From NCBI GenBank assembly GCA_002257025.1, contig NCHA01000019.1:1-54557 (forward strand): a stretch of DNA of 54,557 nt, read 5' to 3'. Below are positions 33,549 through 41,647 of the stretch, one piece after another; positions within the stretch are counted from its first letter, which is position 1; each line of letters begins with the position of its first letter. The stretch comes from Sphingobacteriales bacterium 16-39-50. GTDB taxonomy: Bacteria; Bacteroidota; Bacteroidia; Sphingobacteriales; Sphingobacteriaceae. The notes beneath the pieces are model-generated. The model searched no databases and was not told where the DNA came from. It worked only from the letters and a program-made list of their open reading frames with translations. The translations under genes were made by a program, and so were the position numbers.

Positions 33549-34394
33549 ATGAACGCAATTATATCAAATCTAATACCAGAGTCTGCAAAAAATTTTATTC
33601 GAAACTTTAGAGATCAACGAGATTTAAAAAAGCTTGAGCGGGCGAATGTTTATGTTGAGAACTTAAGAAAATTAGACTCCAATGATGAGTATAAATTGAT
33701 TTTTAATTCAGAGAAGTATAAAGGCCTATGGGATTCAGTTAGTAAGGAATTACAAGAATTAAATCTTCCTGACGACACTGGGGGGGTTAATACAGGAGAT
33801 CAAAGAGCAATAGCTTATTTAATTTGGCATTTCAAACCCATCAAAATACTTGAAATTGGTACTCATATAGGGTGCTCAACTGTTCACCTATCTGTTGCAC
33901 AGCGTGAATTAAAATTAGTTAATGAGGTTTCAGGTATTGTCACTGTAGACATTAGAGATGTAAATAGCGCTGAAAAACCTTGGGTTGCATACAAAGCACC
34001 TATGTCACCCCTTGATTTAGTTACAAAAGTTAACTATAGCGATAAAGTGACTTTTCGGTGTCAGCCTTCCGTGGAGTACCTTGCCCAATGTCAGGATAAA
34101 TATGATTTAATATTTCTCGATGGAGGGCATTCAGCAGAACTTGTTTACAGGGAATTACCTTTGGCATGTAGGCTCCTTAACGAAAATGGAATTATCCTTT
34201 TACATGATTATTTCCCAAATAATAAACCTATTTGGGATAACAATTCGATTATACCAGGGCCTTATCTTGCCACTGAGCGACTAATCAACGAGGGATGTAA
34301 TATCGAAATAAAACCATTAGGTGCTCTTCCTTGGCCTACAAAACAAAATTCACACTTCACCTCTCTGGCACTTTGCACTAGAGGTAAATATTAA
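33549..34394 (+). CDS. Class I SAM-dependent methyltransferase (Methyltransf_24-like)
   Basis: The 281-residue protein has motif I in ILEIGTHIGCSTVHLS near residue 99 and the signature DLIFLDGGHSAELVYRELPL followed by NENGIILLHDYFPNN. These indicate the catechol-O-methyltransferase-like Methyltransf_24 group, which uses a metal ion and methylates hydroxyls. The N-terminal 80 residues are helical. The C-terminal part has PGPYLATERLIN. The likely job is O-methylation of a sugar; no donor or acceptor can be named. Confidence 0.78.
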   Translation: MNAIISNLIPESAKNFIRNFRDQRDLKKLERANVYVENLRKLDSNDEYKLIFNSEKYKGLWDSVSKELQELNLPDDTGGVNTGDQRAIAYLIWHFKPIKILEIGTHIGCSTVHLSVAQRELKLVNEVSGIVTVDIRDVNSAEKPWVAYKAPMSPLDLVTKVNYSDKVTFRCQPSVEYLAQCQDKYDLIFLDGGHSAELVYRELPLACRLLNENGIILLHDYFPNNKPIWDNNSIIPGPYLATERLINEGCNIEIKPLGALPWPTKQNSHFTSLALCTRGKY

Positions 34395-34420
34395 TATCAT
34401 TAATTATATAATTTGGGTTT

Positions 34421-35404
34421 ATGAATAAAACAAAAGTATTAGTTACCGGCGGAGCTGGTTATATTGGGTCGGTATTGGTCCGGTTATTATTAGATAAAGG
34501 ATATTTTGTTAAAGTATTGGATAATTTATCTTTCGGTGGTGAACCTATTCTTGATCTTCTAAACAGAGATGATTTTGAATTTATTAAAGGCGATATACGG
34601 GATGCCTCAATCGTAGCACAAGCTTTACAGGGAGTAACATTTCTAGCCCATCTTGCTTCAATTGTTGGTGATCCTGCATGTGCTGTAGATCCGGATCTGA
34701 CGAAATCAATTAATATTGATGGGTCAATGAACTTGTATACCCAGGCAGAAATTGCCGGAGTTAAAAAATTCGTTTTTGCCTCTACCTGTAGCAATTATGG
34801 TAAGATGAAAGACCCGAATTCTTATGTGAATGAAGAATCAGAGCTTGCACCAGTTTCTTTATATGCAGAAACTAAAGTACATATTGAAAAATACCTCCTA
34901 GGACAACCAAAGAGTAACATTTGCGCTCCAACATGCCTTCGTTTTTCAACTGTGTACGGTCTATCATTACGACCTAGATTTGATCTTACTGTTAATGAAT
35001 TCTCAAAAGACCTTGCATTGGGTAAAGAGCTTACAATATTTGGTGAGCAATTTTGGCGCCCTTATTGTCACGTTGTCGACTTGGCAAGGTCTGTAATTAG
35101 CGTATTTGAAGCCCCTACTGAAAAGACCGCCTTTGATGTATTTAATGTGGGAGATACTGAAGAGAATTATCAGAAACAAATGATAATTGATGTAATTTTG
35201 AAGCGAATTCCCGGTGCTTCAGTAAATTATGTAACCAAAAATGAAGATCCGAGAGATTACAGGGTAAGTTTTGAAAAAATTAAGTCACAACTTGGCTTCG
35301 AGATCACCAAAAGAGTTCCAGACGGTGTGGATCAAATTGTAAAAGCAGTTAATGATGGTTTTATCATAAATCCTGATGATCCTAAATACAGGAATGTCAA
35401 TTAA
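34421..35404 (+). CDS. NAD-dependent SDR at the head of the nonulosonate operon, not LegB-like
   Basis: The 327-residue extended SDR has KVLVTGGAGYIGSVLVRLLL, AHLASIVGDPACAVDPDL, and the active-site segment FASTCSNYGKM with SLYAETKVHIEKYL. 4,6-Dehydratases have an acidic pair after the Ser/Thr (STDEVYG or SELYG); here it is Cys-Ser. It therefore looks like an epimerase or reductase, not the 4,6-dehydratase LegB. FSTVYGLSLRPRFDLTVNEF and FGEQFWRPYCHVVDLARS complete the fold. Position directly before legC suggests a part in the amino-sugar branch, but the reaction is not known. Confidence 0.78.
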   Translation: MNKTKVLVTGGAGYIGSVLVRLLLDKGYFVKVLDNLSFGGEPILDLLNRDDFEFIKGDIRDASIVAQALQGVTFLAHLASIVGDPACAVDPDLTKSINIDGSMNLYTQAEIAGVKKFVFASTCSNYGKMKDPNSYVNEESELAPVSLYAETKVHIEKYLLGQPKSNICAPTCLRFSTVYGLSLRPRFDLTVNEFSKDLALGKELTIFGEQFWRPYCHVVDLARSVISVFEAPTEKTAFDVFNVGDTEENYQKQMIIDVILKRIPGASVNYVTKNEDPRDYRVSFEKIKSQLGFEITKRVPDGVDQIVKAVNDGFIINPDDPKYRNVN

Positions 35405-35410
35405 TTTACT

Positions 35411-36559
35411 ATGACGGAAAGTTTTCAGGAAACAATAAATAAAATTCGAGAAGCTTTTGGGCAGCCGGAGTCATTTATTCCATTGCATGAGCCCAGGTTT
35501 AGAGGGAATGAGAAGAAGTATCTCAACGACGCTATCGACTCCACATTTGTATCTTCAGTAGGGGCTTATGTAGATAAGGTTGAAATGATGTTAAGTCAAA
35601 TCGCTCAAACCGAAAAGGCAGTTGCTACTGTAAATGGTACAGCTGGGATTCAAATAGCACTCAAAATGGTGGGAGTATCTGAAGGCGAGGAAGTGATTAC
35701 TCAGGCCTTAACGTTTATTGCTACTGCTAATGCCATCAAACATAATGGTGCAGTACCTGTTTTTTTAGACGTAGATCTCGATACAATGGGTTTGTCTCCA
35801 GATGCTGTAAGTAATTTTCTTGAAGAATTTGGAGAAATCCGTGAGAATGGTGTTTATAATAAGAAAACAAACAGAAGGATAGCAGCGTGCCTGCCTATGC
35901 ATACTTTTGGATTTCCTGTTCATTTAGATAAACTTATCTTGGTTTGTGAAAAGTGGAATCTACCAATTGTGGAAGATTCTGCAGAATCTTTAGGTAGCAC
36001 ATATAGAAACAAACCAACAGGCAGTTTCGGCACTTTAGGCGTATTTTCTTTCAACGGAAATAAAGTTGTGACGAGTGGTGGTGGCGGAGTAATCGTAACA
36101 AATAATCATTCATTGGCTGCAAGAGCCAAACATATCACAACAACCGCAAAAATTCCTCATCCTTATGAATATGTTCATGATGAGATAGGATTTAATTATA
36201 GACTGCCAAATCTCAATGCAGCACTGTTGTGTGCACAATTGGAACAGTTAGACATATTTCTAAAATCGAAACGTGAGTTAGCTTCTGAATATCAGCAGTA
36301 TTTCAGTAAAAGCGGTATTCACTTTAGAACAGAGCTTCCAGAAACCACCGCAAATTATTGGCTAATGTGCATTGAATTAGAAACGCGTAAAGAACGTGAC
36401 CTATTTTTATCAGCTAGTAATAGTGCGGGTGTTATGACAAGACCAATATGGCAATTACTAACAAGGTCGGCAATGTATTCTTCTTGTCAGAAAGATGAAC
36501 AAAAAAATGCAACATTCTTGGAAGACAGAATTGTAAATGTCCCTAGTAGTGCCAGATAG
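35411..36559 (+). CDS. legC: LegC-family aminotransferase
   Basis: The 382-residue PLP enzyme has the LegC opening IPLHEPRFRGNEKKYLNDAI, then DSTFVSSVGAYVDKVEMML, the PLP lysine in FSFNGNKVVTSGGGGVIVT, and ends FLEDRIVNVPSSAR. LegC aminates C4 of a UDP- or GDP-4-keto-6-deoxy-GlcNAc on the way to legionaminic acid. No LegB 4,6-dehydratase is adjacent. The WbpM-like enzyme at 50791 could make the UDP form of the substrate. The acetyltransferase gene starts 23 bases before this gene's stop. Confidence 0.92.
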   Translation: MTESFQETINKIREAFGQPESFIPLHEPRFRGNEKKYLNDAIDSTFVSSVGAYVDKVEMMLSQIAQTEKAVATVNGTAGIQIALKMVGVSEGEEVITQALTFIATANAIKHNGAVPVFLDVDLDTMGLSPDAVSNFLEEFGEIRENGVYNKKTNRRIAACLPMHTFGFPVHLDKLILVCEKWNLPIVEDSAESLGSTYRNKPTGSFGTLGVFSFNGNKVVTSGGGGVIVTNNHSLAARAKHITTTAKIPHPYEYVHDEIGFNYRLPNLNAALLCAQLEQLDIFLKSKRELASEYQQYFSKSGIHFRTELPETTANYWLMCIELETRKERDLFLSASNSAGVMTRPIWQLLTRSAMYSSCQKDEQKNATFLEDRIVNVPSSAR

Positions 36560-37178
36560 GAAAATTGCAGTTATAATAGGATATTCAGGTCATGCTTTCG
36601 TGCTTGCTGATGCGGCTATTAAATTAGGGATCAACTTGAAATATTATTCAGAAACTGCAGTTAAAAATAATAATCCTTTCCAATTAGAATACTTGGGCTT
36701 CGATGGAAATAGAAACTTTTCTGGTTATGGAAAAAAATACCTCTTCATGATAGGAATCGGCGATAATGTTGTTAGAATGAATATTGCCCAGCGACTTTTG
36801 TCAATTGGTGAACAATTGACCTCAGTCATTCATCCATCTGCTAACATTGCAAGCAAAGTTTCGGTTGGTAATGGTGTATTCATTTCAGGCAACGCCACAA
36901 TTAACCCATTATCTATCATAAATGATTATGCTATCATAAATACCGGGTCTATAATAGAGCACGAATGTCGCATCGGAACTTCAGTACACATTGGGCCAGG
37001 AGCTGTTTTAGCAGGAAATGTTAATGTAGGAAATATGTCTTTTATCGGGGCAAATGCTGTAATAAAACAAGGGATATCAATCGGGGTAAATGTGGTTGTT
37101 GGTGCAGGTGCAGTAGTATTAAATGATATTCCAGATAATACTATAGTTGTAGGAAATCCGGCAAAAACTATAAAATGA
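36537..37178 (+). CDS. NeuD/LegH/PglD-type sugar N-acetyltransferase
   Basis: The 213-residue protein has a Rossmann-like N-terminal part that binds the sugar nucleotide (IAVIIGYSGHAFVLADAAIK) and a left-handed beta-helix from about residue 105 (SKVSVGNGVFISGNATINP). The catalytic histidine is in IIEHECRIGTSVHIGPGAV. It ends NTIVVGNPAKTIK. The PglD/LegH family acetylates the amine just installed by the aminotransferase. It overlaps both neighbours (legC by 23 bases, the synthase by four). Confidence 0.88.
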   Translation: MSLVVPDRKIAVIIGYSGHAFVLADAAIKLGINLKYYSETAVKNNNPFQLEYLGFDGNRNFSGYGKKYLFMIGIGDNVVRMNIAQRLLSIGEQLTSVIHPSANIASKVSVGNGVFISGNATINPLSIINDYAIINTGSIIEHECRIGTSVHIGPGAVLAGNVNVGNMSFIGANAVIKQGISIGVNVVVGAGAVVLNDIPDNTIVVGNPAKTIK

Positions 37179-38200
37179 ATAAAAAGGTAATTATTATCGC
37201 TGAAGCAGGTGTAAATCATAATGGGGATTTAACTATTGCGAAGAAACTGATAGACGCAGCTGCAGATGCAGGAGCTGATTTCGTAAAATTTCAAACATTT
37301 AAGGCAGATAAAATTGTAACTCAAAACGCGCAGAAGGCGGAATATCAGGTTCGTAATACTAAGGATGGAGATAATTCGCAATATAACATGCTTAAGAAGT
37401 TAGAAATGCCTGATGATTGGCATCAGTTTCTAATAGAATATGCCAAGAGTAAAGGAATCCAGTTTCTGTCAACTGCATTTGACAATGATAGTATAGACTT
37501 TCTTGATAATCTTGGAATTACTATTTTCAAAATTCCCTCTGGGGAAATTACGAATAAACCTTATCTTAAAAAGATTGCCCAAAAGAAAAAGCCGATAATT
37601 CTATCAACTGGAATGTCTGACTTAAGTGAAATTAAGCAGGCAATCGAAGTGCTAATAAATGAAGGTGCAGACCAAGATTCAATTACTATCCTTCATTGCA
37701 CGACTGAATATCCAACACCAATGTTAGAAGTAAACCTGCTGGCAATGAATTCGATAAAGGCCCAGCTTGGTTTTGAGGTAGGTTATTCCGATCACACCCT
37801 TGGTATTGAAGTTCCTATTGCTGCGGTGGCTTTAGGAGCATCGATTATTGAAAAGCACTTTACTTTGGACAAAAGCATGCCAGGGCCAGATCATTTAGCT
37901 TCTCTAGACCCTTCCGAACTTAAGAAAATGGTTACGGCTATTAGGAATATTGAAGCAGCTATTAGTGGCTCAGGAAATAAGGAATTAAGTGTTTCGGAGG
38001 CTAAAAATATAGCTATTGCCAGAAAAAGTTTGTTTTTCAAACACTCATTAAAAGCTGGTCATGTAATTGGGCAGGATGACTTAATTGCTCTTAGACCTGG
38101 AACTGGTTTGAGTCCGATGGAATCTGACAATATTGTTGGTAGGATACTTACAGTTGATGTCCTAAAAAATGATTTTGTTCAATTTAATCAATTGGAATGA
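37175..38200 (+). CDS. neuB: Nonulosonic acid synthase (NeuB/LegI)
   Basis: The 341-residue protein condenses phosphoenolpyruvate with a 6-carbon amino sugar. The TIM barrel has IIAEAGVNHNGDLTIAKKLI, DFVKFQTFKADKIV, FKIPSGEITNKPYLKKIA, ILSTGMSDLSEI and GYSDHTLGIEVPIAA with IEKHFTLDKSMPGPDH. The C-terminal antifreeze-like SAF domain begins ARKSLFFKHSLKAGHVI. From the LegC and LegH-like genes beside it, 2,4-diacetamido-2,4,6-trideoxymannose is the probable acceptor, giving legionaminic acid. The stop overlaps the next ATG. Confidence 0.93.
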   Translation: MNKKVIIIAEAGVNHNGDLTIAKKLIDAAADAGADFVKFQTFKADKIVTQNAQKAEYQVRNTKDGDNSQYNMLKKLEMPDDWHQFLIEYAKSKGIQFLSTAFDNDSIDFLDNLGITIFKIPSGEITNKPYLKKIAQKKKPIILSTGMSDLSEIKQAIEVLINEGADQDSITILHCTTEYPTPMLEVNLLAMNSIKAQLGFEVGYSDHTLGIEVPIAAVALGASIIEKHFTLDKSMPGPDHLASLDPSELKKMVTAIRNIEAAISGSGNKELSVSEAKNIAIARKSLFFKHSLKAGHVIGQDDLIALRPGTGLSPMESDNIVGRILTVDVLKNDFVQFNQLE

Positions 38201-39351
38201 GGAAAATTTGTGTTGTAACTGGTTCGAGAGCTGAATTTGGTCTGATGTATTGGGTTATGAAAGGCCTCCAAGCAGATCCAGATATTAAACTGCAGATTTG
38301 CGTGACCGGGATGCATTTGTCACCAGATTTTGGTCTTACTTACAAAGATATTGAATCTGCTGGTTTTGTTATTGACGAAAAAGTAGAAATGCTTTTGTCA
38401 TCTGATACTTCAATCGGGATTTCAAAAAGTATTGGATTGGCAGTAATCAGTATGTCTGAAGTATTTGAACGATTGAAGCCTGATATCTTGTTTATTTTAG
38501 GGGATAGATTTGAAATATTTTCTGTTGCAATTGCAGCAATGGTGGCTAAGATTCCAATAGCACATTGCCATGGAGGTGAGGTAACTGAGGGGGTAATTGA
38601 CGAGGCTATAAGGCATTCTATTACGAAGATGTCTCATCTTCATTTTACGTCAACTGCAAAATACGCCAAACGTGTCATTCAATTAGGTGAATCTCCTGAT
38701 TATGTGTATAATGTTGGTGCTCTGGGTATTGAAAACATAAACAAGCTAAAATTACTCGCCCGAAACCAATTTGAAGACTCCATTGGTTTTAAATTACCAG
38801 AGAGGGTTGTTTTGGTAACTTTTCATCCTGTTACTCTTGAGAATGCAACTTCAGAAGAGCAATTTATCAGCTTGTTAACGGCAATGGATCATTTCAAAGA
38901 CATTGGGATTATCTTTACAAAACCGAACGCTGATACCGATGGTAGAATAATCGCCAACCTTATCGATAAATATGTGTCACAAAATCAAAAACGTTGTGTA
39001 TCATTCATTTCACTAGGGCAAATTAGATATTTATCTTCATTGAAATATGTTGACATGGTGATAGGTAATTCATCAAGCGGCTTAATTGAGGTCCCCTCCT
39101 TTAAAATACCTACAATAAATATTGGGGATAGACAGAAAGGTAGAATTTGTGCAGCCAGCGTAATTAATTGTAGCCCCAACACCTCATCAATTATTGAAGC
39201 GATTAATATCGCCTACTCAGATTCTTTTAGAAAAAAAATCAAAAAGAGCAGCAATCCATATGGTAAGTATAACTCATCCGATAAAATTATTGCCGTGTTA
39301 AAGACTGTTAATTTGAATTCAATTTTAATGAAATCTTTCAAGGACATTTAA
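38197..39351 (+). CDS. neuC: Hydrolysing UDP-sugar 2-epimerase (NeuC/LegG)
   Basis: The 384-residue protein has VVTGSRAEFGLMYWVMKGLQ, ILFILGDRFEIFSVAIAAMV, AHCHGGEVTEGVIDEAIRHS and IGNSSSGLIEVPSFKIPTI, the signatures of the hydrolysing UDP-GlcNAc 2-epimerase family (GT-B fold). In the legionaminic pathway it removes the nucleotide and inverts C2 to give the free manno sugar used by the NeuB-like synthase. Arrangement directly after neuB is usual. A 69-base gap follows. Confidence 0.93.
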   Translation: MRKICVVTGSRAEFGLMYWVMKGLQADPDIKLQICVTGMHLSPDFGLTYKDIESAGFVIDEKVEMLLSSDTSIGISKSIGLAVISMSEVFERLKPDILFILGDRFEIFSVAIAAMVAKIPIAHCHGGEVTEGVIDEAIRHSITKMSHLHFTSTAKYAKRVIQLGESPDYVYNVGALGIENINKLKLLARNQFEDSIGFKLPERVVLVTFHPVTLENATSEEQFISLLTAMDHFKDIGIIFTKPNADTDGRIIANLIDKYVSQNQKRCVSFISLGQIRYLSSLKYVDMVIGNSSSGLIEVPSFKIPTINIGDRQKGRICAASVINCSPNTSSIIEAINIAYSDSFRKKIKKSSNPYGKYNSSDKIIAVLKTVNLNSILMKSFKDI

Positions 39352-39420
39352 TAATAACTGTAAAGGATTATGATATCTATAATTTCTACCTTTACCGATT
39401 AAAATTTTATTTAGTATCTA

Positions 39421-40464
39421 ATGCAGTATAAAAAACATTTAATTCTATCAGGAAGTTCTATAAAATCCGCATTATTTCTTTTAGATGATCTTGGAAAGGA
39501 TGCGATTCTTTTCGTAGTTGATAAAGATAATAAATTGATTGCTTCCCTTACAGACGGCGATATTAGAAGAGGATTATTAAAAGGAGCATCAATTGATGAC
39601 GGTATTGATTCTATAAGCCAAAACAAGCCAAAATACCTTAAAAAGGGAGATAGTGATATCCAAAAGGTAATCGGTTACCGTAATGACATGCTGAAAATTG
39701 TTCCGGTTTTAGATGAGCTTGGTCGCATTGTTGATATTGTTAATTTTGGGAGAGATCGATCATACCTGCCCCTGGATGCAGTGATCATGGCTGGAGGCAA
39801 AGGGATGAGATTGAGGCCACTGACTGAGAATACTCCAAAACCTCTCCTCAAGGTAGGTGATAAACCCATCATAGAACATAATATTGGACGATTATCCTTA
39901 TATGGTATTAAAACATTATTCATTTCAGTGAATTACTTAGGTGAACAGATTGAAGATTATTTCAAAGATGGTTCAGACATTAATTTAAGTATAAAATATT
40001 TATATGAAAATATGCCACTTGGAACAATTGGGGCAGTTTCTCAAATTGAAAAATTCAATCATAGTAATATTTTGATAACCAATTCTGACCTGCTTACTAA
40101 CATTGATTATGAAGATTTTTTCTTAGATTTTATCAAGCAGGAAGCTGATTTTTCTGTGGTTTCAATCCCCTATAATGTAAATGTCCCATATGCAGTATTG
40201 GAGACAAATGAAAATTGCGTTATCAGTTTTAAGGAAAAACCTACGTTTACCTATTATTCGAATGGGGGCATTTACCTTATAAAAAAGGATTTGTTGAAAA
40301 GCATTCCTCAAAATACGATGTATAATGCTACAGACCTCATGGAGAAACTAATTAAGGAAGGTGCAAAAGTGATTACTTACCCATTGTTGGGTTATTGGCT
40401 AGATATTGGTAGTCACGAAGAGTTTAAAAAAGCACAGATAGAATATGAACATATTAAATTTTGA
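39421..40464 (+). CDS. PtmE-like sugar-1-phosphate nucleotidyltransferase with CBS pair
   Basis: The 347-residue protein has two CBS motifs in the first 115 residues (DAILFVVDKDNKLIASLTDG and LKIVPVLDELGRIVDIVNFG) and then a nucleotidyltransferase domain (AVIMAGGKGMRLRPLTENTP, KPLLKVGDKPIIEHNI, ILITNSDLLTNIDYEDFFLD, PLLGYWLDIGSHEEFKKA). This arrangement is that of PtmE from the Campylobacter legionaminic pathway, which makes GDP-glucosamine from glucosamine 1-phosphate. The CBS pair may sense adenylates. Its presence suggests GDP-linked intermediates in this organism, which the other genes do not prove. Confidence 0.85.
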   Translation: MQYKKHLILSGSSIKSALFLLDDLGKDAILFVVDKDNKLIASLTDGDIRRGLLKGASIDDGIDSISQNKPKYLKKGDSDIQKVIGYRNDMLKIVPVLDELGRIVDIVNFGRDRSYLPLDAVIMAGGKGMRLRPLTENTPKPLLKVGDKPIIEHNIGRLSLYGIKTLFISVNYLGEQIEDYFKDGSDINLSIKYLYENMPLGTIGAVSQIEKFNHSNILITNSDLLTNIDYEDFFLDFIKQEADFSVVSIPYNVNVPYAVLETNENCVISFKEKPTFTYYSNGGIYLIKKDLLKSIPQNTMYNATDLMEKLIKEGAKVITYPLLGYWLDIGSHEEFKKAQIEYEHIKF

Positions 40465-40466
40465 AC

Positions 40467-41624
40467 ATGATTGATGTAATAATTAAAACAAGAACAATTA
40501 TTGGTAAAGGTGAGTTGCAGAATATTCCTGATTTTTTAGCTGACAATGGTTACAAAAAATACGGTTTTATTGTTGATCAGGCATTTAGATCAAATGAAGA
40601 TGTTGGGAGGTTGATTACTGAGTTACGCGAGAAAGGATTGCATGCTGTTACCTATTATTACGATCTTCCTTTTGAACCTGATTATGAATCTTTAGATAAT
40701 ATTAAATACCTGTTTAAAGATCGGAATACAAATTGGTCTTTGGTAGATGTGATTGTTGCTGTTGGTGGTGGTAGTGTGATTGACTTTGCAAAAGGGATAG
40801 CTACACTGATTAATAATCATGACGCGGCAACTACATACAAGGGTTTCCCGAAAAACTTAAATCCATCAATCCCGATAGTTGCTGTACCAACAACGGCAGG
40901 AACTGCTTCGGAAGTAACATTTAATGCAGTGTTTACAGATTCAAAATTGGGCAGAAAATTGGGTATTAACACTCATAATAACTTTCCAGTTCTTGCTATT
41001 CTGGATAGTAATATGACCAGAAACTGTCCATATGCAATTGCCCTTTCTTCCGGATTGGATGCCTTGGTTCATGGTTTTGAAAGCTTTGCTTGCAAAAAAA
41101 GCAATTATTATACTAGGCTATTTGCAAAACAGGGAATAATAAATTTGATAAATAATATTGAACATGCACTTAAAGATGTTGAAAACGATCAGGCTCGAGA
41201 GAAAATGCAGTTTGGAGCTTATCTGGCTGGAATTTCTCTCTATAATGCGGGCTCTGGACCAGCCGGTGCTTTATCCTATCCATTAGGGGTAGTTTGCAAA
41301 GTTCCACACGGTATTGCTGGGGGCTTTATACTGCCTTATTTGCTCGAGTTCAATGTAAAGAATGGCTATTATGGTTATTTTGAAATTGCTGATGAACTGG
41401 CTATCCAAGGTGAAAATGAGCGGGAAAAGTGTGAGAAACTGGTAGCCTATTTATTTGATCTGTATGATAGGTTAGACGTTTGGGCTTTGGCGAAAAAGTA
41501 CGACATAAAAACAAATAATTCTGCTTTGTCAGAATATATTGATCTTTTACAGGGTGCATTTGATCAGAATCCAGTTAACTTTACTCCATCGGACGGTAAA
41601 ACTATTTTAAATAAGATTTTTTAA
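40467..41624 (+). CDS. Iron-type alcohol dehydrogenase, KdnB-like
   Basis: The 385-residue protein is counted from the ATG at 40467; an in-frame TTG overlaps the previous stop. It has IVAVGGGSVIDFAKGIATL, IPIVAVPTTAGTASEVTFNA, then SSGLDALVHGFESFA with the Asp and first His metal ligands and VPHGIAGGFILPYLLEFN with the last His. The His expected 14 residues before PHG is Gly (GPAGALSYPLG), so the metal site differs from canonical members. KdnB oxidises the C8 hydroxyl of Kdo so that KdnA can aminate it; the next gene is a KdnA relative. The natural substrate here may be another ulosonic acid. Confidence 0.72.
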   Translation: MIDVIIKTRTIIGKGELQNIPDFLADNGYKKYGFIVDQAFRSNEDVGRLITELREKGLHAVTYYYDLPFEPDYESLDNIKYLFKDRNTNWSLVDVIVAVGGGSVIDFAKGIATLINNHDAATTYKGFPKNLNPSIPIVAVPTTAGTASEVTFNAVFTDSKLGRKLGINTHNNFPVLAILDSNMTRNCPYAIALSSGLDALVHGFESFACKKSNYYTRLFAKQGIINLINNIEHALKDVENDQAREKMQFGAYLAGISLYNAGSGPAGALSYPLGVVCKVPHGIAGGFILPYLLEFNVKNGYYGYFEIADELAIQGENEREKCEKLVAYLFDLYDRLDVWALAKKYDIKTNNSALSEYIDLLQGAFDQNPVNFTPSDGKTILNKIF

Positions 41625-41647
41625 TATTAACACTAAAAATAAAAAAA

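Noticed and set aside
34421..35404. LegB assignment for the first SDR of the nonulosonate operon
   Set aside because: The active site STCSNYG lacks the acidic pair of 4,6-dehydratases.
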